Below the pieces are notes generated by a model that ran no database searches, was not told the DNA's origin, and saw nothing but the letters and a program-made list of their open reading frames with translations. A stretch of DNA of 64,000 bases. Source: Sphingorhabdus lacus (GTDB lineage: Bacteria > Pseudomonadota > Alphaproteobacteria > Sphingomonadales > Sphingomonadaceae). Location: assembly GCF_009768975.1 (NCBI RefSeq), contig NZ_CP035733.1, positions 1,364,001-1,428,000 of the forward strand, read 5' to 3'. Each line of letters opens with the position of its first letter. Within the stretch, counting starts at the first letter, position 1. Of this stretch, positions 25,962-35,025 are shown piece after piece. Position numbers and translations under genes: made by a program.

Positions 25962-26987
25962 TTAATGCGAACCGCAGGATTGCCGGACGATTAGCTTTGC
26001 GGGAAGGACGGCCGTCGGCACAGCTTCGTTCCGGATTTGCTTCAACACGCCGTCGACCAGAACTTCGCCCGCCAATTTGTAATTCTGCTGGATAGTGGTC
26101 AGGGGCGGATGGGTCAGGCTGGCTGCCGGAATGTCATCAAAACCGACTATGGCCACATCGCCCGGAATATCGATCCCATGTTCGCGCAATGCTTTCATCG
26201 CACCAATTGCGATCGTATCGCTGGCGGCAAAAATGGCGTCGAACCGCTCGCCGCTCGCAATCAGGATATTGGCGGCTTCATAGCCTGCCTCCTGCGAATT
26301 CAGGGCGTCGATCTGCAACGCGGGATTGGCCACGATGCCCTCGCCGCCCTGCGCTTCGCATGAACCCCGATAGCGATCCTGAAACTCGGGATAGTGGCTG
26401 CTGGCATCGCCGAGAAAGGCGATCTTCCGCCGGCCATGCTGCATCAAATGGCGCGCAGCATCGATCCCGCCGCGGAAGTTATCGCACCCGATCGTCGTTC
26501 CCGGCTGGCCTTCCTGCGCGAAGCCCCAGCGCACAAAATGCGTTCCCTGTTCAACCAGTTGCTCAAGCTTGGCCCGATAAAGTTCATAATCACCATAGCC
26601 AAGCAGGATGATCCCATCGGCCTTGCGGCTATCTTCATAATCGACATGCCAGTTGGACGAGAGCTGCTGAAAGGAAATCAACAGATCATAGCCCCGATGC
26701 GCACATGTGCGTGTGAGAGACCCGAGCATGGACAGGAAGAAAGGATTGATGCCTGTCTCATCCGGCGTTGAATCCTCGAAAAACAACAATGCCAAGGTGC
26801 GCGTTTCCTGCAGGCGCAGATTTGATGCGTTCTTGTCGACCTTGTAATTCAGCTGTTGGGCGATGGCTTCGATACGTTTGCGCGTCTGTTCGGATACCGA
26901 AGGACTGCCGCGCAGCGCCCGCGATACGGTAGGCTGCGAAACGCCCGCAAGCTGTGCAATATCAAATGATGTGGCTTTGCCTGCCAT
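25962..26987 (-). CDS. LacI-family transcriptional regulator of the maltodextrin locus
   Basis: A 341-residue repressor. The N-terminal helix-turn-helix is clear ([18 protein letters not shown], residues 8-25), followed by the hinge region [13 protein letters not shown] and a periplasmic-binding-protein-like sensor domain ending in [19 protein letters not shown]. It lies between the transporter (same strand) and the TonB receptor (divergent). By position and by the Caulobacter MalI precedent it should repress both in the absence of maltose or a related sugar. The inducer is inferred from the neighbouring amylases. The palindrome ATACGTAT occurs in the promoter regions on both sides of this gene. 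Confidence 0.9.
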   Translation of the reverse strand: MAGKATSFDIAQLAGVSQPTVSRALRGSPSVSEQTRKRIEAIAQQLNYKVDKNASNLRLQETRTLALLFFEDSTPDETGINPFFLSMLGSLTRTCAHRGYDLLISFQQLSSNWHVDYEDSRKADGIILLGYGDYELYRAKLEQLVEQGTHFVRWGFAQEGQPGTTIGCDNFRGGIDAARHLMQHGRRKIAFLGDASSHYPEFQDRYRGSCEAQGGEGIVANPALQIDALNSQEAGYEAANILIASGERFDAIFAASDTIAIGAMKALREHGIDIPGDVAIVGFDDIPAASLTHPPLTTIQQNYKLAGEVLVDGVLKQIRNEAVPTAVLPAKLIVRQSCGSH

Positions 26988-27112
26988 TGGCGGTCAGCGC
27001 CTTTCCAACTCCTTTCCCAGCCTTAGACTTACGGCAGGGTCGAAGCAATGGCGGCCCGTCCGCTTTTCGAAATATGTTGCAGATGGGCAACAGTCGCCAA
27101 TGCATATTCTGA

Positions 27113-27120
27113 ATACGTAT
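27113..27120. promoter_or_regulatory. Candidate LacI-family operator, receptor side
   Basis: ATACGTAT again; read on the minus strand it extends to CATACGTATT, nearly the same 10-mer as at 25939-25948. It lies in the 272-base divergent region between regulator and receptor. The rest of that region has no gene; it holds the receptor leader with GGGGAG before the ATG. Confidence 0.45.
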
Positions 27121-27259
27121 GTGGATTTCTGGTCATTCCGCCGCGTCAGGCGCATTTTGTCATGGTCATACATGCATCCAAGCGAGCCTGCGTCTGGATG
27201 CTTCAACGTAGCCGGTTACTGTCCGTGAAATTGGATGGGGCCTTTTAGGGGAGTGAATC

Positions 27260-29983
27260 ATGGCCAAGTTCCAGTTTAATTCTGCGCGCCAATTTGCGCA
27301 TAGTGCAAGCCGCTTTGCGCTCGGCACTGCGCTTGTTGCAGCCTTTGCTGCACCTGCCTTCGCACAAGATGCCGCACCTGCGGAAGATGAGGAAGATGCG
27401 ATCGTCGTATCCGGCTTCCGCGCTTCGCTTGAAAACGCCGTCAACGAAAAGAAGAATAACGACCAGATCGTTGAGTCGGTTTCGGCAGAAGATATCGGCA
27501 AGCTGCCGGATGCGTCGATTGGTGAATCGATTGCCCGCCTTCCCGGCGTTACATCGCAGCGTTTGAACGGCCGCTCGAACAACATCTCGATCCGCGGCTT
27601 TGGCCCCGACTTTTCGCAAACGCTGCTGAATGGTCGCGAACAAACTTCGACCGGTGACAACCGTGCGGTCGAATTCGACCAATATCCTTCGGAAATCGTC
27701 AGCCAGGTTGTCGTCTTCAAATCGCCAACCGCTTCGCTTGTCGGTCAGGGCCTTGTTGGCACCATCGACATCCGCACCGTGCGTCCGCTGGATTATGGCA
27801 AGTCGGTTCTTGCTGTTGGTGCCCGTGGAACCTACGCCGACCTCGGCGCGCTGAACGCCGGTTCGAAAAAATATGGCTATCGTGCCAACGCAACCTTCAT
27901 TGATCAATTCGCAGACGACACCATCGGCATCGCGCTGTCGGCTTCTTATGTGGATGAGCCCTATCAACTGCAGGAATTCAACGCCTGGGGTTACGCCGGT
28001 GCAGGCACCGCCGCATCGCCTGCCGTCATCGGTGGTTCCAAATCCTATGTAACATCGACCCAGTTGAAGCGCCTCGGCCTTAACGGCACCTTGCAATATC
28101 AGGCATCGGACACGGTGCGTATGACCTTGGATGGCTTCTATTCCAATTTTGAAGACGACCAGTCGAAACGCGGCATCGAACTGCCTTTAGGCTTCGGCGC
28201 CTTTGGCACGACCTTCAATCCTGCGACCGCAACGGTCAGCAATGGTTTTGTGACCGCTGGCACTTTCAACAATGTTCAGGGTGTTGTTCGTAACGACATC
28301 TTCCAACGGAAAGCCAACCTCTATTCGTTCGGCTACAACGCCGAATATGACGGCGAAGACGGCTGGAAAGCGTTCATCGACCTTGGTTATTCCAAGACGG
28401 ACCGGAACGAATTGAGCATTGAGGCCTATTCGGGCACCGGTTTTGGCCAGGCTCTTGGCGCAACCGACACCATCGGTTTTGTTTCCGGTCCTTCGGGCAC
28501 CGTTTTCGATCCTACGCTCGATTACAGCAACCCTGCACTCATCCGCTTGACCGACCCATTGGGCTGGGGCGGCGGCGTTGTTCCCCAAGCCGGTTATTAC
28601 AACAACCGTATCGTGGAAGACGAATTGAAGCAGTATCGTGTCGGCGTTGAAAAGGAAGTCGAAGGCTTTTTCTCCGCAATCAAGTTCGGCATGAACTACA
28701 CCGACCGTGGCAAAAGCCTGACGCCGGACGAATTCCTCGTTCGTTTGCGTGGTGGGGCACTTGAATTGGCGATCCCGACCAACGCCCTTCTGCGTCCGAC
28801 CAATCTCGGTTATCTGGGCCTTGGTCCGATCGTCAGCTATGACGCACGCGACCTGATTGCAGACGGCACATTGGTTCTTGAACGTAACCTCTCGCCGGAT
28901 ATTCCAGCGAAGGCATTCCGCGTCACCGAAGATTTGATGACCGCTTATCTGCAGGCCGACATTGAACAGGAACTGGGCAATGGAACGTTGACCGGTAACA
29001 TCGGTGTCCAAGCCATCCATACCGACCAAGAATCGTCGGGTACGGTGTTTGCGGGCGGTGTAGCGCGTTCGGTTCGTGCAGGAGCGAGCTATTGGGATGT
29101 CCTTCCCAGCCTGAACCTGTCAATGCGTTTTGACAGCGACTTCGTTATCCGCTTCGCCGCGTCGCGCCAGATTCAGCGTCCCCGTCTCGATGACCTGCGC
29201 GTTGCCGTATCCTACGGCATCAACAACAACGCAGCCGACAGCCCAACCGGTTTGGCCCCGTTCATCGACGGCAATGGCGGCAACCCGCAACTTCGTCCTT
29301 ATCGCGCCAATGCGTTCGACCTGAACTTTGAAAAATATTTCGGTCAATCGGGCGTGATTTCGCTCCAGTTGTTCCACAAGGATGTGAAGAGCTACATCGA
29401 CCGGACACGTTTCCCGTTTGATTTTGCAGGCTATCCGCTGCCAACCGGCTTGCCACCTGCAACACTTATTGGACGCCTGGAATCGTCGTTCAATACGGGT
29501 GGTGGCAAGCTTTATGGTGGTGAATTGGCTGTAACCTTGCCGTTCAGCAACTTCAGCTCGGCACTTGATGGCTTTGGTATCACTGGCGGCGTTGGCTATA
29601 CCAAGACCAAGGTCAAGGATGCCCAGGGCAATGTCGACCAGATCCCTGGCTATTCGAAATGGGTTGCCAACGGCACCGCCTATTTCGAAAAATGGGGCTT
29701 CAACGCACGCGGCTCGGTACGTTACCGTTCCACATTCCTAGGTGACTTCACCGGCTTCGGTGGTTCGCCAACGCGTCGTACGGCTCTGGCTGAAATGATT
29801 GTCGACGGACAAATCGGATACGACTTCCAGGAAGGAAGCGCGCTTCAAGGTCTATCGCTCTACTTGCAGGGCCAGAATTTGACGGATGAGCGCTTCGCTT
29901 CGGTCGGCGCCAGCCGCAATCAGGTAATTGATTATCAGATTTATGGCCGCCGCTTCTTGGCCGGGTTCACCTACAAGTTCTGA
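27260..29983 (+). CDS. TonB-dependent receptor for maltodextrins (MalA-like)
   Basis: A 907-residue outer-membrane receptor. It has a long signal peptide ending PAFAQ (about 36 residues), a TonB-box-like DAIVVSGFRASLENAV, a plug with VSAEDIGKLPDASIGESIARLPG and ISIRGFGPDFSQTLLNGRE, and a barrel ending in TYKF. This plug signature defines the large sugar-receptor subfamily (TIGR01782 type) found in sphingomonads, Caulobacter and Xanthomonas. Position between a LacI regulator and glycoside hydrolases assigns it to starch-derived oligosaccharide uptake. GGGGAG is 8 bases before the ATG. A strong terminator follows its stop, so downstream enzymes are probably made at lower level. Confidence 0.92.
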   Translation: MAKFQFNSARQFAHSASRFALGTALVAAFAAPAFAQDAAPAEDEEDAIVVSGFRASLENAVNEKKNNDQIVESVSAEDIGKLPDASIGESIARLPGVTSQRLNGRSNNISIRGFGPDFSQTLLNGREQTSTGDNRAVEFDQYPSEIVSQVVVFKSPTASLVGQGLVGTIDIRTVRPLDYGKSVLAVGARGTYADLGALNAGSKKYGYRANATFIDQFADDTIGIALSASYVDEPYQLQEFNAWGYAGAGTAASPAVIGGSKSYVTSTQLKRLGLNGTLQYQASDTVRMTLDGFYSNFEDDQSKRGIELPLGFGAFGTTFNPATATVSNGFVTAGTFNNVQGVVRNDIFQRKANLYSFGYNAEYDGEDGWKAFIDLGYSKTDRNELSIEAYSGTGFGQALGATDTIGFVSGPSGTVFDPTLDYSNPALIRLTDPLGWGGGVVPQAGYYNNRIVEDELKQYRVGVEKEVEGFFSAIKFGMNYTDRGKSLTPDEFLVRLRGGALELAIPTNALLRPTNLGYLGLGPIVSYDARDLIADGTLVLERNLSPDIPAKAFRVTEDLMTAYLQADIEQELGNGTLTGNIGVQAIHTDQESSGTVFAGGVARSVRAGASYWDVLPSLNLSMRFDSDFVIRFAASRQIQRPRLDDLRVAVSYGINNNAADSPTGLAPFIDGNGGNPQLRPYRANAFDLNFEKYFGQSGVISLQLFHKDVKSYIDRTRFPFDFAGYPLPTGLPPATLIGRLESSFNTGGGKLYGGELAVTLPFSNFSSALDGFGITGGVGYTKTKVKDAQGNVDQIPGYSKWVANGTAYFEKWGFNARGSVRYRSTFLGDFTGFGGSPTRRTALAEMIVDGQIGYDFQEGSALQGLSLYLQGQNLTDERFASVGASRNQVIDYQIYGRRFLAGFTYKF

Positions 29984-29996
29984 TGAGCTAATCATG

Positions 29997-30044
29997 GGCC
30001 CCCGCCGCGTAAGGATGCAACCTGACGTGGCGGGGGCCTTTTTT
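29997..30044 (+). terminator. Intrinsic terminator/attenuator after maltodextrin receptor
   Basis: A perfect 10-bp stem GGCCCCCGCC/GGCGGGGGCC with a 22-base loop, then six T residues. It ends 13 bases before the start of the halogenase gene, so the enzyme operon depends on read-through or on a promoter I cannot see. Confidence 0.9.
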
Positions 30045-30057
30045 ATGAGTTGAGAGC

Positions 30058-31581
30058 ATGGAGAGCGCTCTGAAACAGATCGTCATCGTGGGTGGAGGGA
30101 CTGCAGGCTGGATGGCCGCGGCGGCCTTTGCCCGCTTTTTGGGTCCGGGCTACTCCATACATGTCATCGAGTCTGACGAAATCGGCACCGTCGGCGTTGG
30201 TGAGGCGACCATCCCCGCTATCCAGTTGTTCAATCAAAGTCTGGGTATCGACGAAAAGGAATTTGTCCGGGCCACACAAGGCTCATTCAAGCTCGGTATC
30301 GAGTTCGTCGACTGGCATGACCCCGGACACCGCTATATCCATGCATTCGGCGCAGTCGGAAGGCCCTTGGGCCTCGTGCCCTTTCACCACTATTGGTTGC
30401 GGCACCACCAGCAAGGCGGGTCCTCATCGTTATGGGATTATGCGCCGACCGCGCTTGCAGCCGCGCAAAACCGCTTCACCCCGCCCCAGGAAAAGCCCGG
30501 CGCTTTGCCGAGCGGCGTTGCCCATGCCTATCATTTTGACGCCGGCCTCTACGCCGGTTTTCTGCGGCGCTATTCCGAAGCGCGCGGCGTTGTGCGGACC
30601 GAAGGGAAGATCGTCGGTACGGAACTCAATTGCCAAAACGGCCATATTGACGCGGTTACCCTGGCGTCGGGCGCGAAGATATCCGGCGATCTCTTCATCG
30701 ACTGTTCTGGATTTCGCGGCCTGTTGATTGAGGAAGCTTTGAACAGCGGCTATGAGGATTGGTCCGAATATCTACCGTGCAACCGCGCATTGGCAGTGCC
30801 CTGCGCATCGGTAACTCCGCTCACCCCCTACACACGGTCCACCGCGCGCGAGGCGGGCTGGCAATGGCGTATACCGTTGCAGCATCGCACGGGGAACGGC
30901 CATGTCTATTGCAGCGACTTTATCAGCGACGCCCAAGCGACCGACATATTGATGCAAAACCTAGATGGCGCGCCGTTCGGGGAACCTCGACAGTTGCGTT
31001 TTGTGACCGGCAAGCGGAAGCAGATCTGGAAGAAAAACTGCGTCGCGCTTGGCTTGGCGAGCGGCTTCCTCGAGCCACTGGAATCGACCAGCATTCACTT
31101 GATCCAAGCCGCTATTGCAAAGCTGTTGAACTTCTTCCCGTCGGATCACCCGGACCAAGCCGATATTGATGCCTTTAACGCGCAGATGGATTTTGAATTC
31201 CATTCAATCCGCGACTTCATCATTTTGCATTACAAAGCCAACAACCGCGACGGCGCTTTTTGGAAGCATTGCCGCGAGATGGACGTGCCCGAAAGCCTCG
31301 CTGCCAAAATGGAGCTGTTCCAGGCCAATGGCCGGATTGTCCGCCACAATGACGAACTGTTCACCGAACTGGGCTGGTTGCAGGTCATGTGGGGACAAGG
31401 CTTACGGCCCAGAGGCTATCACCCCCTCGCCGATCAGCTGACACCTGCACAATTGGATGAGTTTTTGAACGTGGCGCACAAGCATGCTGCCTTTGTTGCC
31501 AACCAGATGGCACCCCATCAGGATTACATCACCGCGCAATGTGCGGCCCCTCCCCTCGAAATGAAGAAAGCCCTGCCATGA
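30058..31581 (+). CDS. Flavin-dependent (tryptophan-type) halogenase 1
   Basis: A 507-residue member of the tryptophan halogenase family. The FAD-binding GGGTAGW is at residues 12-18. Lys78 in SFKLG sits where PrnA has its catalytic Lys79. WQWRIP (268-273) is the diagnostic WxWxIP motif, and Glu342-Ser343 in FLEPLEST match the conserved Glu-Ser of the family. All key residues are therefore present and it is probably active with reduced FADH2, chloride or bromide and oxygen. Related halogenases beside TonB receptors (for example BrvH and Xanthomonas homologues) halogenate indole in vitro, but their natural substrates are unknown. It is the first gene of an operon of overlapping genes encoding starch-degrading enzymes; its link to sugars is unexplained. 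Confidence 0.88.
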   Translation: MESALKQIVIVGGGTAGWMAAAAFARFLGPGYSIHVIESDEIGTVGVGEATIPAIQLFNQSLGIDEKEFVRATQGSFKLGIEFVDWHDPGHRYIHAFGAVGRPLGLVPFHHYWLRHHQQGGSSSLWDYAPTALAAAQNRFTPPQEKPGALPSGVAHAYHFDAGLYAGFLRRYSEARGVVRTEGKIVGTELNCQNGHIDAVTLASGAKISGDLFIDCSGFRGLLIEEALNSGYEDWSEYLPCNRALAVPCASVTPLTPYTRSTAREAGWQWRIPLQHRTGNGHVYCSDFISDAQATDILMQNLDGAPFGEPRQLRFVTGKRKQIWKKNCVALGLASGFLEPLESTSIHLIQAAIAKLLNFFPSDHPDQADIDAFNAQMDFEFHSIRDFIILHYKANNRDGAFWKHCREMDVPESLAAKMELFQANGRIVRHNDELFTELGWLQVMWGQGLRPRGYHPLADQLTPAQLDEFLNVAHKHAAFVANQMAPHQDYITAQCAAPPLEMKKALP

Positions 31582-33380
31582 AGACAAAGGCCTTATGTTT
31601 CGCAGCTTATTTGCTCGCATCTGCCTGCCCCGTGCCATTGGCGGCGCAAAGCTTCCGGGACCGCTTGCCCGAGGACGAGGTCATCTACTTCGTCCTTCCA
31701 GACCGATTTGAAAATGGAGATCCCAAAAACGATACCGGCGGTATTAAGGGCGACCGTATGAAGCATGGTTTCGACCCGAGTTCGAAAGGCTTTTACCAAG
31801 GTGGCGATCTTGCAGGCCTCATCAAGCGGCTCGATTACATCCAGTCGATGGGTGTAACCGCGATCTGGTTTGCGCCGGTTTTCAAAAACAAGCCCGTGCA
31901 GGGTGGCGCTGGTCAGGAAAGTGCTGGCTATCACGGCTATTGGGTGACCGATTTCACCAGCGTAGACCCACATTTCGGCACAAATGCTGAATTCAAGGCT
32001 TTCGTCGATGCCGCGCACAATCGCGGAATGAAGGTCTATATGGACATCATCGCCAACCACAGCGCGGATGTCATCCAGTATAAAGAATGCCCGACCTCTG
32101 CTTGCAGCTATCGCAGCCGCGCAGACTATCCCTATTCCCGCAGCGCATCGGACGGTGCGCCCATCAACGACGGTTTTGCCGGAGACAGCGTCAAAACGGC
32201 GGAGAATTTCGCCAAACTAATCAACATGAATTTTGCTTACACGCCGGTCGTCCCGGAGGCGGAAAAGAACATCAAGGTTCCCGCATGGCTCAACGATATC
32301 CGCTATTACCATAATCGCGGCGACACGACCTTTACCGGCGAGAATTCGACGATGGGCGATTTTGTCGGGCTCGATGATCTCTACACCGAAAATCCGAAGG
32401 TGGTCGACGGGTTCATTGACATCTACGGTGCGTGGATCGACAATTACGGAATCGACGGTTTCCGCATCGATACCGCGAAGCATGTAAATCCGGAATTCTG
32501 GGCGAAGTTTTCGCCTGCCATGCTCGAACGTGCCGCAGCCAAGGGCATCCCCAATTTCCATATCTTTGGCGAAGTTGCGACCGGCGACCAGGATACAGCC
32601 TTGCTTGCCCGCTTCACGCGTGAAGCGAAGCTGCCCGCAATCCTTGATTTCGCATTCGGTCGCGCCACTGTCGACACAGTCGGCGGAAACGCCGCAACCG
32701 AAAAGCTAAACCGGCTGATCGAGGACGACGTTCTGTACGAAGGCGGAAGTGGAACTGCGCGACGCTTGCCGACCTTTATCGGCAACCATGATGCCGGACG
32801 CTTCGCAATGTTTGTGAAGAGACTAAATCCTCAAGCCGATGATGCCGAGCTGCTGAAACGGGTCATCCTTGGCCATGCGCTCATGTTTACGATGCGCGGC
32901 GTGCCCACCGTTTACTCGGGCGACGAACAAGGTTTTGTCGGCAAGGGCGGCGATCAGGATTCGCGCCAGCCGCTGTTCGCGTCAAAGACTGCGACCTATA
33001 ATGAAGATAAGTTGCTCGGCACGACTAACACGACAGCCCAGCCGAATTTCAACGAGCAGCATCCATTGTATACTACAATCGCCAAGCTGGCCAAAATCCG
33101 TACGGGCAGCCCTGCCCTTCGTCGCGGCGATACGGTTGTCCGTAACTATGCCGAACGCCCGGGCCTGTTTGCCTTTAGCCGCATCGACAAGGCGAGTGGC
33201 GAGGAGGTGCTAACGGTCATCAACACATCGACGGCGCAACTCTTGGCCAATGTCGAGCTTGACCCCAAAAGCACAGTGTTTTCTTCGTTACACGGTAATT
33301 GCCCGACCGCACCACGCGCGCCGGGTTCGGTTGCCATTGAACTTGCCCCTCTTGACTATATGATATGCGCCGTCAAATGA
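31578..33380 (+). CDS. Periplasmic/secreted alpha-amylase (GH13)
   Basis: A 600-residue glycoside hydrolase with a signal peptide ending PLAAQ at about residue 24. The TIM-barrel motifs are complete: DIIANHSAD, nucleophile Asp298 in GFRIDTAKH, acid/base Glu332 in HIFGEVATG and Asp405 in FIGNHDAGR. A C-terminal beta domain follows. It cleaves alpha-1,4 bonds of starch or maltodextrin outside the cytoplasm. The ATG at 31578 overlaps the halogenase stop (ATGA). The GGIKGDRMKHGFDP insertion and the early EDEVIYFVLPDRFENGD opening resemble bacterial alpha-amylase/cyclomaltodextrinase-type enzymes, so product pattern is uncertain. Confidence 0.92.
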   Translation: MKTKALCFAAYLLASACPVPLAAQSFRDRLPEDEVIYFVLPDRFENGDPKNDTGGIKGDRMKHGFDPSSKGFYQGGDLAGLIKRLDYIQSMGVTAIWFAPVFKNKPVQGGAGQESAGYHGYWVTDFTSVDPHFGTNAEFKAFVDAAHNRGMKVYMDIIANHSADVIQYKECPTSACSYRSRADYPYSRSASDGAPINDGFAGDSVKTAENFAKLINMNFAYTPVVPEAEKNIKVPAWLNDIRYYHNRGDTTFTGENSTMGDFVGLDDLYTENPKVVDGFIDIYGAWIDNYGIDGFRIDTAKHVNPEFWAKFSPAMLERAAAKGIPNFHIFGEVATGDQDTALLARFTREAKLPAILDFAFGRATVDTVGGNAATEKLNRLIEDDVLYEGGSGTARRLPTFIGNHDAGRFAMFVKRLNPQADDAELLKRVILGHALMFTMRGVPTVYSGDEQGFVGKGGDQDSRQPLFASKTATYNEDKLLGTTNTTAQPNFNEQHPLYTTIAKLAKIRTGSPALRRGDTVVRNYAERPGLFAFSRIDKASGEEVLTVINTSTAQLLANVELDPKSTVFSSLHGNCPTAPRAPGSVAIELAPLDYMICAVK

Positions 33381-35005
33381 CTGAAATACCGAAATTATTG
33401 CATATGACCCAATCTGATCACCCCTGGTGGCGCGGTGCGACCATTTATCAGGTCTATCCCCGCAGCTTTGCCGATTCCAACGGCGATGGCATTGGCGATC
33501 TGCCCGGCATCACGGGCAAGCTCGATTATATCGCATCGCTTGGCGTAGACGCAGTTTGGCTATCGCCCTTCTTTACGTCACCGATGAAGGACTTCGGCTA
33601 TGACGTCGCCGACTATTGCGGCGTCGACCCCATATTCGGCACGCTCGCGGATTTTGATGCCCTGATCACAAAGGCGCATGATCTTGGCCTCAAAATTCTG
33701 ATTGATCAGGTCTATTCGCACACGTCAGATCTGCACGCCTGGTTTGCCGAAAGCCGGTCTAACAGGACCAATGCCAAGGCGGACTGGTATGTCTGGGCAG
33801 ATGCAAATCCAGACGGTACGCCACCGAACAACTGGCAATCGGTTTTTGGCGGCCCCGCGTGGACATGGGATGCACGACGCGGGCAATATTATATGCACAA
33901 TTTCCTCAGCAACCAGCCACAGATGAATGTGCACAATCCAGAGGTGCAAGAAGCATTGTTGGCAGTCGCGAAATTCTGGATGGATCGCGGCGTCGACGGT
34001 TTCCGGGTAGATGCCATCAACTTTGCGATGCATGATCCTGAACTGAAGGATAACCCCCCTGCCCCGGCAGGAAATGGCGTGCGCACCCGTCCGTTCGATT
34101 TCCAATTGAAAGTCCACAATCAGTCGCATCCCGACATCCCGGCATTTATCGGCCGGATCCGTAAGCTGTTAGACCAATATCCCGACCGCTTCACGGTGGC
34201 CGAGGTCGGCGGGCCTGATCCCGACCGTGAAATGAAAGCTTTCACTGCCGGCGACAACCATTTCAACAGCGCATACGGCTTTAACTTTCTCTACGCCGAA
34301 AATTTGACCCCCGCATTGGTGCGTGAGGCGCTGGAGGCTTGGCCCGACGACGCAAATATTGGCTGGCCCAGTTGGGCCTTTTCAAACCATGATGCCCCAA
34401 GATGGATCAGCCGTTGGGCACCGGCCGATGCGCAGCAATCCTATGCCGCTATGGTTATGATGCTTTTTGTGTCGCTGCGCGGAAATGTCATCATTTGGCA
34501 GGGTGAAGAACTGGCGTTGACGCAAGTCGATATACCGTTCGAGAAACTTCAGGATCCTGAAGCCATCGCCAACTGGCCCCTCACACTAAGCCGGGACGGA
34601 ACGCGCACACCCATGCCATGGGTGGCAGCCGACACACAATGCGGGTTTAGCAAGGGGGAGCCTTGGCTTCCCTTGGGCGCCGACCATCGCGATCTCGCCG
34701 TGGATCGTGCCGAAGCCGATCCGGATTCGATGTTGAACCTCACCCGCAAGCTTGTTGCATTTCGCAACGCGAACGAAGCGATGCTTGTGGGCAGCCTTAA
34801 CATTATCGAGGCGCAGTCAAATCTGCTGATCTTCGAACGAATTAGCGACAACCAGCATCTGATCTGCGCATTCAATATGGGCAACGACACAATCGCTTGG
34901 CAACCGGCGCAACCCGATAGGTGGCGTGTGGTCAAATCCGTCAATGATGCGCGCCCTGAATCTTTACCGCCCTACGGCGCACAAATCTTAGAAAAAATAG
35001 CATGA
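33377..35005 (+). CDS. Alpha-glucosidase (GH13, oligo-1,6-/alpha-glucosidase type)
   Basis: A 542-residue cytoplasmic enzyme without a signal peptide. It opens with PWWRGATIYQVYPRSF and has the GH13 residues Asp212 (GFRVDAINF), Glu276 (VAEVGG) and Asp339 (FSNHDAPR). The family removes glucose from the non-reducing end of maltose or isomaltose oligosaccharides. It would complete sugar breakdown after import by the MFS transporter. The ATG at 33377 overlaps the amylase stop as ATGA; an ATG nine codons later is the alternative. Its stop overlaps the frame of the GH97 gene. Confidence 0.93.
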   Translation: MTEIPKLLHMTQSDHPWWRGATIYQVYPRSFADSNGDGIGDLPGITGKLDYIASLGVDAVWLSPFFTSPMKDFGYDVADYCGVDPIFGTLADFDALITKAHDLGLKILIDQVYSHTSDLHAWFAESRSNRTNAKADWYVWADANPDGTPPNNWQSVFGGPAWTWDARRGQYYMHNFLSNQPQMNVHNPEVQEALLAVAKFWMDRGVDGFRVDAINFAMHDPELKDNPPAPAGNGVRTRPFDFQLKVHNQSHPDIPAFIGRIRKLLDQYPDRFTVAEVGGPDPDREMKAFTAGDNHFNSAYGFNFLYAENLTPALVREALEAWPDDANIGWPSWAFSNHDAPRWISRWAPADAQQSYAAMVMMLFVSLRGNVIIWQGEELALTQVDIPFEKLQDPEAIANWPLTLSRDGTRTPMPWVAADTQCGFSKGEPWLPLGADHRDLAVDRAEADPDSMLNLTRKLVAFRNANEAMLVGSLNIIEAQSNLLIFERISDNQHLICAFNMGNDTIAWQPAQPDRWRVVKSVNDARPESLPPYGAQILEKIA

Positions 35006-35025
35006 TAGCGAAGAGGAGACGCAGC

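Noticed and set aside
27173-27200. Inverted repeat GCATCCA...TGGATGC in the receptor leader
   Set aside because: Seven-base arms with a 14-base loop occur often by chance; no conserved RNA element recognised.
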